Below, piece by piece: positions 1-8,182 of a stretch of 64,000 nt of DNA (positions within the stretch are counted from its first letter, which is position 1; each line of letters begins with the position of its first letter). Under the pieces are notes generated by a model. That model worked only from the letters and a program-made list of their open reading frames with translations, searched no databases and was not told where the DNA came from. Both the position numbers and the translations under genes were made by a program. The DNA comes from Pedobacter sp. Leaf216 (GTDB lineage: Bacteria; Bacteroidota; Bacteroidia; Sphingobacteriales; Sphingobacteriaceae), in contig NZ_LMKM01000023.1 in the NCBI RefSeq assembly GCF_001421515.1, positions 294,247 through 358,246 of the forward strand, read 5' to 3'.

Positions 1-1307
1 TAAGAAGATACAAAAACCTGGTTTGCTTCGCCTTTTACAAAAAGCCGTTTACTGCCTTCGCCAATAAAGCGACTGTAATTACCCAAAGCCCATAACATTT
101 TACTATCGTAAACTTGTCCGTTGGTTTTGTTTTTGTCGATGTAAACCAACCCATCCTTATAATCGCCTGATGATATTGCCAACCACCATTGCCAGGAAGT
201 GGCATTTGACAGTACAAGATCGTGATGAATCAATTTTGCAATAAAAAGTGCCGGGGCAATGCCAAGATCACGTTTTTCGCCCCTCATCAAACTATCTCCC
301 AAAATACAGTATTCAGACATCCAGTACCTCAAACCTTTAATTTTGGCCACTGCTTCGGCAGTTTTTTTCCGGGTGTTGATGAATTTTTGCTCAGGACTTG
401 TGGTAAAATAACTGTGGCCTGAAATCGATTGATCTAAATGTGAAAGGTTCCCAACATAATTTGGGGATGAAGCGTTGAAAAATTGATCAACCTGATTTCC
501 TTTTTCACTATTGCCGTTATTGTATAAATAATCAAGCTGTCCTGCCTCACCGATCTGTATTTTTGTTTTGATCTGATTTGCCGCAAATGCTTTATTTACA
601 CCTTTGTAAAGCTGTGCTAATTCTGAATTGGTGTACGGACAGCCTTCCTGATTATGTTCATTCCATTTCCACTGCGGTTCGTTTGCTGGACTTAAATAGG
701 CCAATTCTATTCCTGTTGTCGTTTTTAATCCTTTAATTGTTTCTACCATATCGTTCGAAAATGCATCAAGCTTATCAAAATTGAGGTTGCATTTGCCATC
801 CGTTGAGTAGGCTTTGCCATTCTTAGTAAACCCTACATGCGGACTGTTTACAAAGCCAATAAATTGCTTTACTCCACGTGCTTTTGCTGCTTTCAAAAAC
901 CAGGTTTGGCCTGGCATTGCATTCCAGTTGTATTGTCCATCTGGCTGGAGAAAGGATAATTGGCGACGCCATTCGTCGCCAATATCACTTTCCTTATGTT
1001 GTGCTGCGCTACCTGCACCGATGCTAAAACGCCACATATTTAAACCAATACCAACGGGTTGGCCGGTATCAGTCATTTTTGAACTAAACAGCAAGTCGGC
1101 CATTTTATTCTTTTTTTCGTCAGGCCATAATCCTGCAAACTGACAAGACCATGCATCAGAAGCACCAAAACCTTCAATCGTCTGAAATTGAATTGATGGA
1201 TCAATTTCGATTTTTACAATTTTACTTTGCGCAATGGCAAATGCATTGTAAAAAAACAAGACAAGAAAAATAAAAAAAGGATTGGTATGCTTTTGTAACC
1301 TCATCAT
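1..1307 (-). CDS. GH30-family glycoside hydrolase, secreted, C-terminus cut by window edge
   Basis: An open minus-strand frame runs from the ATG at 1307 off the left edge (about 435 codons visible). It starts with a hydrophobic signal peptide ending near AFAIAQ, followed by FQTIEGFGASDAW, typical of the start of the GH30 catalytic domain. The acid/base motif is visible as SPANEPQWKW and the likely nucleophile as YWMSEYC. GH30 enzymes are retaining glycosidases; the ASDAW start and NEP context look most like the endo-beta-1,6-galactanase-like branch, but the substrate is inferred. The start codon lies about 10 bp after the 3' end of a group II intron remnant, so the native leader may be lost and expression may depend on read-through or a new promoter. 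The end of the protein is not visible. Confidence 0.85.
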   Translation of the reverse strand, partial: MMRLQKHTNPFFIFLVLFFYNAFAIAQSKIVKIEIDPSIQFQTIEGFGASDAWSCQFAGLWPDEKKNKMADLLFSSKMTDTGQPVGIGLNMWRFSIGAGSAAQHKESDIGDEWRRQLSFLQPDGQYNWNAMPGQTWFLKAAKARGVKQFIGFVNSPHVGFTKNGKAYSTDGKCNLNFDKLDAFSNDMVETIKGLKTTTGIELAYLSPANEPQWKWNEHNQEGCPYTNSELAQLYKGVNKAFAANQIKTKIQIGEAGQLDYLYNNGNSEKGNQVDQFFNASSPNYVGNLSHLDQSISGHSYFTTSPEQKFINTRKKTAEAVAKIKGLRYWMSEYCILGDSLMRGEKRDLGIAPALFIAKLIHHDLVLSNATSWQWWLAISSGDYKDGLVYIDKNKTNGQVYDSKMLWALGNYSRFIGEGSKRLFVKGEANQVFVSS

Positions 1308-1317
1308 TTAAAAAATT

Positions 1318-1807
1318 ATCAAGTAAACCCAGGTGTTTCAACCTGAGATTCTCACAGAACCGTACGTGATGGTCTCCCATCATACGGCTCTTATTATCGT
1401 AATTCCATAGTAGGTTTCGAGCCAAATGTCCAATGTGCCAGAACCGTACGTGATGGTCTCCCATCATACGGCTCTTATTATCGTAATTCCATAGTAGGTT
1501 TCGAGCCAAATGTCCAATGTGCAAATAAGTTTGGCTTTCGTTTATGTAAACGACTTATCCATTTCATCGCACTGGTCAAACTAACCCTTAACCCTTTGTA
1601 TTTCCTGATTGCCCAGTTGGCCAGCTTTGAGTTGACCCTACGCAAAAAGTCTTTCAACTTAGCGCTATAGAATTTTCCGTAATAGTTGATCAAACCCTAC
1701 AATACCGGATTCATTTCTTTGGCAACAGCTTCTATCTCAATACCTGCAATTCGTAGTATTGGCATATTATTCAACTTTTCATTCATTGATTTCATTGCAT
1801 TGATGCC
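1318..1807 (-). mobile_element. Group II intron 3' remnant (maturase C-terminus, domains V and VI)
   Basis: Reading the minus strand, the segment encodes the C-terminal maturase region of a group II intron reverse transcriptase (EVAKEMNPVL, stop, GLINYYGKFY, then ANWAIRKYKGLR and a final PNLFAHW). It continues into a 34-nt domain V helix beginning GAGCCGUAUG with a GAGA loop and ending GUACGGUUC, then a domain VI-like hairpin, ending near 1318. The AGC catalytic triad and the two-base bulge of domain V are present. The 5' part of the intron and the reverse transcriptase core are missing, so it cannot move on its own. A TAG replaces what family members have as an ordinary codon, and the 84-bp block containing domain V is duplicated. 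Confidence 0.85.
1355..1522. repeat. Tandem duplication of an 84-bp unit containing intron domain V
   Basis: Two head-to-tail copies, 1355-1438 and 1439-1522, appear identical base for base. On the minus strand each copy holds a complete 34-nt domain V (1357-1390 and 1441-1474) and part of the linker between the maturase stop codon and domain V. Perfect identity between the copies suggests the duplication is recent compared with the decay of the rest of the intron. Confidence 0.92.
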
Positions 1808-1924
1808 ATAAGTTTTAACTACATAATTTTTGTGACTGATATTTTGGGACGATTTTTCCACGACCTGCCCCTTGATACTACAGACCAGCAATAAAAATTG
1901 AATGGTTAAAAAAATGAACCTCAT
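1478..1924 (-). pseudogene. Chimeric, nonsense-interrupted group II intron maturase fragment
   Basis: One continuous minus-strand frame runs from the ATG at 1924 to the TAA at 1478-1480 and is broken only by TAG at 1697-1699. The last third is the GIIM maturase domain (NYYGKF, RKYKGLR, FAHW). The first 40 or so residues (MRFIFLTIQFLLLVCSIKG then a polar stretch) look like a Bacteroidota signal peptide and do not belong to an intron protein. This suggests a deletion joined the start of a secreted-protein gene to the intron tail. The join lies near residue 40 (around 1807). No functional product is expected. Confidence 0.75.
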
Positions 1925-2585
1925 AAAAAGATGGAAAGATTAGCTAATGTACTAAAATTTGGAGAGAATAGATTTTGACAGACGAAATTACAGCTTTCTT
2001 TGATTCGCAACACAGGGTTTATTGAATGCGCTAAAATAAACCATTTTGCCATTTCAATTTAGTATAAAATCCTCAGTAAAAAATTGCTTATAGAGGGCTT
2101 ATCATCACATACAGCTATCCTATTCAAAGTTTATGTTTTTCCTGCATGATTAAACAAATGTAAAACAACAATTTACATAAATAAACATATAATAATATTC
2201 ACATTATTTTAAAATAGCTACCTTAAAAATGCAAGTCGAATATTAATTAATTAATGATTAATCCATTTGATTTGCCAGTAGTAATAGATTACAAACGCCA
2301 GGCTTAGAAAATATACTGTTTTATAAGTATGAAGGGTATCCAGTTTTAAGTTCAATCGTTTCGGAAAATCAGCAAAACAAATCAAAAGCAGATAGAATTG
2401 TAAACATTTAGTATAATGGGTTTTAGGTACCGCTCGCCAATTAAATTCAATCGCTATTGAAATATCTCCAAAATTATTAAGTCATTAAACTTTAAAATTT
2501 TGACCGAATAGATTTATTATACAAACAATTAGTATATTAATAATCTTTTATATCATAACTTAGTATAAAAATACACCATATAAAT
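1925..2585. other. AT-rich intergenic region upstream of folE with recurring TTAGTATA
   Basis: No credible gene is seen on either strand. The octamer TTAGTATA occurs at 2059-2066, 2408-2415, 2529-2536 and 2560-2567, always on the plus strand; the last two are 31 bp apart and close to the folE start. Runs of TTAA and ATTAATTAATTAA occur around 2240. This is a candidate regulatory region for the downstream cluster, but no regulator has been tied to it. Confidence 0.4.
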
Positions 2586-3233
2586 ATGCCAGACCTTAAT
2601 CGAGCAGATTACGAAATTGAACCGGAATATTACGAAACGCCTTTAAAAACAAACGCATTTGATATTGATGACGAAACCAAAATCGCCCTCATTTCGGAAC
2701 ATTTTACCAGCATACTTAATATCCTTGGGTTGGATTTAAGAGATGATAGTTTAAAAGGAACACCGGGCAGGATTGCCAAAATGTATGTAAAAGAAATATT
2801 CAGTGGATTAAACCCGGCAAATAAGCCTGCGACCACCCTTTTTGAAAACCGTTACCGTTACAGTGAGATGTTGGTAGAAAAAAACATATCTGTGTTTAGT
2901 AACTGTGAGCATCATTTTGTGCCCATTACGGGGAAAGCACATGTTGCATATATCAGCAATGGAAAAGTGATCGGTTTATCAAAACTCAACCGAATTGTAC
3001 AGTACTATTCGAGGCGGCCACAGGTACAGGAAAGACTTACCGTGCAAATTGCCCAGGAAATTAAGCGGGTAATGGATACTGATGATGTAGCGGTTATGAT
3101 TGATGCCAATCACCACTGTGTATCATCACGAGGAATTCAGGACAGTGGCAGTTCAACAGTGACTACATCCTTTAGTGGAAAATTTAAGGATATGGATACC
3201 AGAAATGAATTTTTAAGATATATAGCGCAATGA
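2586..3233 (+). CDS. folE: GTP cyclohydrolase I
   Basis: 215 residues, the usual length. The enzyme converts GTP to 7,8-dihydroneopterin triphosphate, the first step to tetrahydrofolate and pterins. The zinc site is visible as NCEHHF (Cys107, His109/110) and HHCVSSRG (Cys178), with the family signature VIGLSKLNRIVQYYSRRPQVQERL between them. It is the first gene of a rightward set and overlaps the SDR gene by four bases (ATGA), which indicates translational coupling. Bacteria often carry a second folE in light-responsive clusters beside photolyase or cryptochrome genes, where the pterin could supply the antenna cofactor; that role here is inferred from context. Confidence 0.95.
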   Translation: MPDLNRADYEIEPEYYETPLKTNAFDIDDETKIALISEHFTSILNILGLDLRDDSLKGTPGRIAKMYVKEIFSGLNPANKPATTLFENRYRYSEMLVEKNISVFSNCEHHFVPITGKAHVAYISNGKVIGLSKLNRIVQYYSRRPQVQERLTVQIAQEIKRVMDTDDVAVMIDANHHCVSSRGIQDSGSSTVTTSFSGKFKDMDTRNEFLRYIAQ

Positions 3234-3949
3234 GATTTAAAGACAAAAACATTCTTATCATCGGGGGAAGTTCAGGGATAGGCCTCGATCTGGTAAAATT
3301 ATTAGATAGAGAGGGTGCAAATATATATGCGGCATCCAGAAACAGTTCAGAAAGCTGGCCAGCATCAGTACACTACCAAGCGATTGATGTAATGGACAAT
3401 ATCGATGCACTTTCTTCCTTTCTTCCTGATGAGCTACACGGAGTGGTATATAGTGTAGGAAGTATTAACCTCAAACCCTTTGCGCGGGTAAGCGAAAAAG
3501 ACCTGATAGATGATTTCAGGCTAAATGTTGTGGGCGCTGCACTCGTTGTACAGCTCGCATTAAAATCACTAAAAAATGTTCCTTCAGCGTCAATCGTGTT
3601 CATCAGTTCTGTAGCGGCCAGAACAGGAATGGGATTTCACTCAAGCATTGCAGCCTCAAAAGCTGCATTGGAAGGGCTTGCTATATCACTCGCTGCAGAG
3701 CTAAGCTCAAACGGAATCAGGGTAAATGTGGTATCGCCCTCGCTAACCAATACTCCACTTGCCTCCAAATTCCTCAATACACCCGATAAAATGGAGGCTT
3801 CGGCTAAAAGACATCCGATGGGAAAATACGGTGAGCCTGAAGACATTAGTGCGGCCATTGCCTTTCTTCTTTCGCAAGAAAGCAGCTGGATTACAGGGCA
3901 AGTGATTCCAGTAGATGGTGGTATGGGCAGTTTAAGGACTAATTTGTAA
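3230..3949 (+). CDS. Short-chain dehydrogenase/reductase lacking the catalytic tyrosine
   Basis: 239 residues with a Rossmann dinucleotide-binding motif IGGSSGIG (residues 11-18), ISS at 125-127 and a C-terminal ITGQVIPVDGGMG typical of classical SDRs. The active-site YxxxK is changed: the lysine is residue 144 in the stretch SIAASKAALEGL, and position 140 is Ile rather than Tyr. It overlaps folE by four bases, so the two are probably made together. The substrate is unknown. Without the tyrosine it may be a non-classical reductase, a pterin- or flavin-related enzyme, or a non-catalytic partner. Confidence 0.85.
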   Translation: MRFKDKNILIIGGSSGIGLDLVKLLDREGANIYAASRNSSESWPASVHYQAIDVMDNIDALSSFLPDELHGVVYSVGSINLKPFARVSEKDLIDDFRLNVVGAALVVQLALKSLKNVPSASIVFISSVAARTGMGFHSSIAASKAALEGLAISLAAELSSNGIRVNVVSPSLTNTPLASKFLNTPDKMEASAKRHPMGKYGEPEDISAAIAFLLSQESSWITGQVIPVDGGMGSLRTNL

Positions 3950-4103
3950 CCGATTAACAGAAAGTTTAAAACTAGGAGTGCTATTGGGCAGGATTATTAA
4001 AACAGCATGCAGTTATCTTTTATTCGAAAGAACCGCATCGCTATTTCCAGTTTTTAGCTAAGCCAAAACTATCCCTTTATTGGGCATAAAATTGTTAACA
4101 GTT

Positions 4104-5360
4104 ATGAAAAACGAAAAATTCGATGTGGTTATTGTTGGTGGAGGGATAGCAGGTCTTTCTGCGGCCAAGCTCCTAAAACAGGCTGGCAGGAAAATTCTGG
4201 TTACTGAGGCGTCTGACGGATTAGGGGGCAGGGCAAGAAGCGACCATAAAGACGGTTTTATCTTAGATCGGGGTTTTCAGGTTTTGCTCACCGCTTACCC
4301 TGAAGCGAAAAAACTTCTCGATTATAAAAAACTTAACCTAAAGGCTTTTCTTCCTGGGGCAGAAATTCTTGATGAAAACGGAAGCCATAAAATCGGAGAT
4401 CCAATCAGGGAGCCATTCATGCTGCTTAAAACCTTGTTTTCTCCTGTTGGTAGCCTTGGCGACAAGTTACGGTTGCTAAAATTAAAGGCCAGGTTAACAT
4501 TCACGAGCGTTGAAGAAATATTCCAAAAAAAAGAGACTGAAACACTTTCTTATCTTAATGATTTGGGTTTCAGCGAAAAACTTACAGCAAAATTTTTTAA
4601 GCCATTCTTTTCAGGGATTTTTCTTGAAAACAGGCTCGATACATCCAGCAGGATGTTCGAATTTGTTTTTAAAATGCTTAGTGAAGGTGCCGCCGCTGTT
4701 CCTGCCCTTGGCATGGGAGAAATCAGTAAACAGCTTGCCGAATGTTTAAATCCGGATGAACTGGTATTGAAAGAGAAAATCATAGAAATAAAAAATGGCG
4801 TGGTATTCGGCAGTTCAGGTAGAAGATATGAGGCCGAATACATCATTATTGCTACAGGCACAAATAATATTTCCCAATCAGACCAAAACATGGATCTTCA
4901 CCTCAAAAAAGATGCATTTACCTTATATTTTTCTAGCGATGAAAAAACATCCTCTTCAAAAAGAATCGCCTTGAACGCCATAAGTGGGCAATTGATTAAT
5001 AATATTGCTTTTATGGAACATGTTGCGCCATCATATGCACCTAAAGGGCAGTCGCTTATTTCGGTATCGATCAGAACCGCAAATTTACTAGGAGCTGCAG
5101 ATATTGAATTCCAAGTAAGGAAAGAACTAATACAATGGTATCCACAGGCGGCAAAATGGAAACTACTGGCCACTTATGCAATTCCTCACGCCCTACCGGA
5201 TAATAAACATGCCGGGCATAAAATTGATCCTAAATCAACACAGATATCGCCAAAGTGCTACCTCTGCGGTGATTATTTGCTAAATGGATCGATAAACGGT
5301 GCCATGAAAAGTGCCTGCACCGTTGTAGATGAGATACTGAAAACAGGGCAAACTACCTGA
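4104..5360 (+). CDS. FAD-dependent amine oxidase/desaturase-like oxidoreductase
   Basis: 418 residues from the ATG at 4104; a TTG 24 bases upstream is in frame but less likely. The N-terminus DVVIVGGGIAGLSAAKLL is a dinucleotide (FAD) binding fold, followed by EASDGLGGRARS, the GG motif of the protoporphyrinogen oxidase/phytoene desaturase superfamily. The C-terminus CYLCGDYLLNGSINGAMKS closes the FAD site. It lies between an SDR and a MarR-type regulator and two genes before a phytoene/squalene synthase-like gene, so oxidation of an isoprenoid is a reasonable guess. Its exact substrate cannot be told from sequence. Confidence 0.8.
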   Translation: MKNEKFDVVIVGGGIAGLSAAKLLKQAGRKILVTEASDGLGGRARSDHKDGFILDRGFQVLLTAYPEAKKLLDYKKLNLKAFLPGAEILDENGSHKIGDPIREPFMLLKTLFSPVGSLGDKLRLLKLKARLTFTSVEEIFQKKETETLSYLNDLGFSEKLTAKFFKPFFSGIFLENRLDTSSRMFEFVFKMLSEGAAAVPALGMGEISKQLAECLNPDELVLKEKIIEIKNGVVFGSSGRRYEAEYIIIATGTNNISQSDQNMDLHLKKDAFTLYFSSDEKTSSSKRIALNAISGQLINNIAFMEHVAPSYAPKGQSLISVSIRTANLLGAADIEFQVRKELIQWYPQAAKWKLLATYAIPHALPDNKHAGHKIDPKSTQISPKCYLCGDYLLNGSINGAMKSACTVVDEILKTGQTT

Positions 5361-5401
5361 AAATAACCGAACAGCCAGTTAAAAATACAAACCACAGCAT
5401 C

Positions 5402-6013
5402 ATGATGTACAATCTTTTAAGTGAACTGATAACACTCGTTAAAACTTACGAAAGCAGCAATGAAAACCCAAGCGAAGCGCTGGCTCCATTCCTTAGCTGG
5501 GTGAACAGTCGCGCTGAAAAGCCAAGGGCTGATGTGGATCATACCGATTGGGACGGAAAAGAAAAAGGGCGCTCGGCAGACAGTGTGATCAATACTTCGC
5601 TGGTACACCTGTACCGGTATGCCAAGTTGCATGCAAAAGCGGCCATTGCAGGTTCTGCCTTTTCTACACCTGATGAATTTATTTACCTGATTACTCTCGC
5701 CTCGGCGGGAAGCATGAGCAAAGCTGCACTGATTAGAGCAAATATTCATGAAAAAGCAACAGGTACGTTAATTATTAACAGACTACTAAAAAAGGGCCTT
5801 GCGCTGCAGCAATCTACCGATAAAGATAAGAGAAGCAGGATTATTCATATTACACCAGAGGGCAGCCGGCACTTAAAAGAAAGTATTGCAGACATTAAAC
5901 TTGCTTCGGCAAATGTAACCCGTCCGCTTTCTGATTCAGAAAAAATGGACCTGATCCGGCTGCTGCTGAAACTAGAAGATTTTCATTATGAAAACCCGGC
6001 TGTAAAACTGTAA
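5402..6013 (+). CDS. MarR-family transcriptional regulator
   Basis: 203 residues. Residues about 92-165 form a MarR winged helix: FIYLITLASAGSMSKAAL, then a recognition region HEKATGTLIINRLLKKG and a wing with TDKDKRSRIIHITPEG. It is longer than a standard MarR protein (about 140-150 residues) because of an N-terminal extension of roughly 80 residues that includes a polar linker. A second in-frame ATG follows the first, so the start may be 5405. It sits inside the folE-to-DUF2256 set and is the obvious candidate for its local regulator. The ligand or signal is unknown. Confidence 0.85.
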   Translation: MMYNLLSELITLVKTYESSNENPSEALAPFLSWVNSRAEKPRADVDHTDWDGKEKGRSADSVINTSLVHLYRYAKLHAKAAIAGSAFSTPDEFIYLITLASAGSMSKAALIRANIHEKATGTLIINRLLKKGLALQQSTDKDKRSRIIHITPEGSRHLKESIADIKLASANVTRPLSDSEKMDLIRLLLKLEDFHYENPAVKL

Positions 6014-6057
6014 TCGTCATATTAAAGGGCTAACAAGCCAAATTAAATCAATCCGGT

Positions 6058-6069
6058 CCACAATTGTGG
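6058..6069. promoter_or_regulatory. Perfect 12-bp palindrome, candidate operator
   Basis: CCACAATTGTGG is a perfect palindrome, extended to GGTCCACAATTGTGGTCC with one imperfect pair, 23 bp upstream of the phytoene/squalene synthase-like start codon. Its size and position suit a dimeric regulator such as the MarR-family protein encoded just upstream; this pairing is inference. Confidence 0.35.
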
Positions 6070-6091
6070 TCCTCCACCAGTATCAACAACA

Positions 6092-6928
6092 ATGAAAGAA
6101 ACCTTTGATAAAGTATCTGCCCAATGCAGCAGAAACGTTACCAGAACATACAGTACCAGTTTTTCTCTTGGCATCAATTTTCTAAATAAGGAGATCAGGG
6201 GACCAATTTATGCCATTTACGGATTTGTAAGGCTTGCCGACGAAATCGTTGACAGTTTCCATGGATATGACAAGGCATCACTTTTATTCAGGTTTAAAAG
6301 GGACTGTTTGGAAGCAGTGCGGGATTCGATAAGTTTAAATCCGGTATTAAACTCTTTTCAGGAAGTAGTTAATAAGTATGGCATAGATTTAAAACTAATC
6401 CATCTTTTTCTTAACAGCATGGAAATGGACCTTAACAGGGAAGTTTACACACAAGAAAAATATGAGCGTTATATTCTTGGTTCGGCACAAGTGGTAGGTC
6501 TGATGTGTTTATACGTTTTTTCCGACGGAAACATGGAAAGATACGAGCGGATGAAAGAGCCTGCAATGAAATTGGGTTCTGCTTTCCAAAAAATCAATTT
6601 CCTAAGGGATGTAAATGCAGACTTTTATCTGCTTGGCCGCACCTATTTCCCAGGCGTTGACCTTTCTGATTTTTCGGACGAAAAGAAAAGGGCAATTGAA
6701 GAGGATATTGCAGGTGAGTTTGATGCTGCATTGGAAGGCATACGTCAATTGCCAGTATCTTCTAGAGGTGGTGTATACCTGGCTTACATTTATTATAGAA
6801 AGCTTTTTGATAAGATTAGAAAGAAAACTGCGGCTCAGCTAATGGCAGGAAGAATCAGAATTTCGAATGCCTATAAATTCAGGCTTATGTTCAGCTCTGT
6901 TCTACGCCAACGTACGGGTAGAATATAA
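6092..6928 (+). CDS. Phytoene/squalene synthase family protein
   Basis: 278 residues, the usual length for bacterial trans-isoprenyl synthases of the head-to-head type. Both diphosphate-Mg binding motifs are visible: RLADEIVDSF (DxxxD) near residue 50 and NFLRDVNADFYLLGRTYFP in the second half. Such enzymes condense two prenyl diphosphates to phytoene or squalene. The partner FAD oxidoreductase at 4104-5360 may act on the product. No lycopene cyclase or other crt gene is visible, so a standard carotenoid pathway cannot be claimed. Confidence 0.88.
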   Translation: MKETFDKVSAQCSRNVTRTYSTSFSLGINFLNKEIRGPIYAIYGFVRLADEIVDSFHGYDKASLLFRFKRDCLEAVRDSISLNPVLNSFQEVVNKYGIDLKLIHLFLNSMEMDLNREVYTQEKYERYILGSAQVVGLMCLYVFSDGNMERYERMKEPAMKLGSAFQKINFLRDVNADFYLLGRTYFPGVDLSDFSDEKKRAIEEDIAGEFDAALEGIRQLPVSSRGGVYLAYIYYRKLFDKIRKKTAAQLMAGRIRISNAYKFRLMFSSVLRQRTGRI

Positions 6929-6955
6929 GCTAAAAAATTAGGGTAGTTTATAAAG

Positions 6956-7111
6956 ATGAAAACAATAAAAAAAGAAAACTTTCCGTCAAAAATTTGCGCC
7001 ACTTGCGGAAGGCCTTTTTTATGGAGAAAAAAATGGGCAAAGGTATGGGAAGAAGTGAAATATTGCAGTGATAAGTGCCGTGGAAAAAATTCTTTTAAAA
7101 TTTCCCCTTGA
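6956..7111 (+). CDS. DUF2256 small zinc-ribbon-like protein
   Basis: 51 residues. It matches the DUF2256 pattern by eye: CATCGRPFLWRKKWAKVW, then VKYCSDKCR, giving a CxxC...CxxxC set suited to one zinc ion. Members of this family are often encoded beside cryptochrome/photolyase genes. Here it ends the folE-SDR-FAD oxidase-MarR-prenyl synthase run, 27 bp after the preceding stop, which supports reading the run as a relative of photolyase-linked clusters even though no photolyase gene is in this window. Confidence 0.85.
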   Translation: MKTIKKENFPSKICATCGRPFLWRKKWAKVWEEVKYCSDKCRGKNSFKISP

Positions 7112-7132
7112 AAATGTTTTGATACTCAAAAA

Positions 7133-8182
7133 TTATATACTGGTTTTGGTTTCCAGAAAGGAAATCAGTTCAGGATAAAAATCTTCAATGCTTTTGTAGC
7201 GGCTGGTGTAATTATCCATAAAATGATACAAATCATTAGCCCATTTAAAATGCTTTGCCTGGTTTGATATTTCTGCTTCGCCGCTTTCTTTCCCAAATTT
7301 TTGTGCCAGTATTTTTGCTACGCAAGTTCTTACCAATAGTTCGTCTAATTCATTTTTCCATTGCTCATCAGGCAGTTTTTTTCCTTTAGCGGTAGTCAGG
7401 AAATTATCTTTGATCTTAAATAATCGGTCGTGATAATTGTTTATAAAATTTTTTAGATAAATATGACTACATTCATGGGCAACCACATTTAATGCAGGTT
7501 CAAAATTAACTGAACTATCATTTGTTAGTTTCTTGGTTTTATCTTCAATATAACCAGCCTTAGCCATTATTTTTCCGGCAAACTCTTTTTCATTTGATGA
7601 TATTGCATTACTCCCATGGTTACATAATATATCGGTGTAAATTAAATATTCACCGTTTCGCTTCGTTCTGTAAAAAGAATCAACGTTATTAAGTATCTTA
7701 CTTTTTTGGATATACAATTCTCCTTTTTTATTGATGCGGTTGTATTCTAAGCGATGTTTTTTTATAAAATTTGATACCTGGCAATCCTCATAAAAAGTAT
7801 TGAAGCGAAATAAAAAAGTATCCAAAGGAGCGTTTCTAACATAATTAACTTCTGGCTTGCTCAATAGTTTAAATGGATGCTCCTCTGATAAAAAAAGACC
7901 CAACGAAGCCATATCAGGACCGTCCCAGTTTTTAAGTTTTCTATACCAATTTAAAGACGGATGGTCGTTATACTTTTTGAAATATGCTTTTACATCACGA
8001 TAATAAGTTGATGGTGTAGGTTTAGTGTCCAGTGTATCAGCAGTGGCAAGTGTGTAGAATATACTTAATGCCTCAACTCTCGGGTCGGTTTTTATGGAAA
8101 ATATTTTTTGCCCGTATGATCCATTCGCCTGAATTGTGATGATTAAAACTAAAATACATTTTAGAAGCGATTTTATCGTCAT
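7133..8182 (-). CDS. Secreted DUF4932-type putative metallopeptidase
   Basis: 349 residues with an N-terminal signal peptide (KCILVLIITIQANGSYG). A zinc-peptidase HExxH is seen as NVVAHECSHIYLKNF near residue 236, and the general pattern (PSLNWYRKL early, FEPALNVVAHE, then DELLVRTCVAKILA) fits DUF4932 proteins of Bacteroidota. It converges with the light-cluster genes (21 bp after DUF2256) and is divergent from the HExxH protein at 8726. Substrate unknown; export to periplasm or outside is expected. Confidence 0.75.
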   Translation of the reverse strand: MTIKSLLKCILVLIITIQANGSYGQKIFSIKTDPRVEALSIFYTLATADTLDTKPTPSTYYRDVKAYFKKYNDHPSLNWYRKLKNWDGPDMASLGLFLSEEHPFKLLSKPEVNYVRNAPLDTFLFRFNTFYEDCQVSNFIKKHRLEYNRINKKGELYIQKSKILNNVDSFYRTKRNGEYLIYTDILCNHGSNAISSNEKEFAGKIMAKAGYIEDKTKKLTNDSSVNFEPALNVVAHECSHIYLKNFINNYHDRLFKIKDNFLTTAKGKKLPDEQWKNELDELLVRTCVAKILAQKFGKESGEAEISNQAKHFKWANDLYHFMDNYTSRYKSIEDFYPELISFLETKTSI

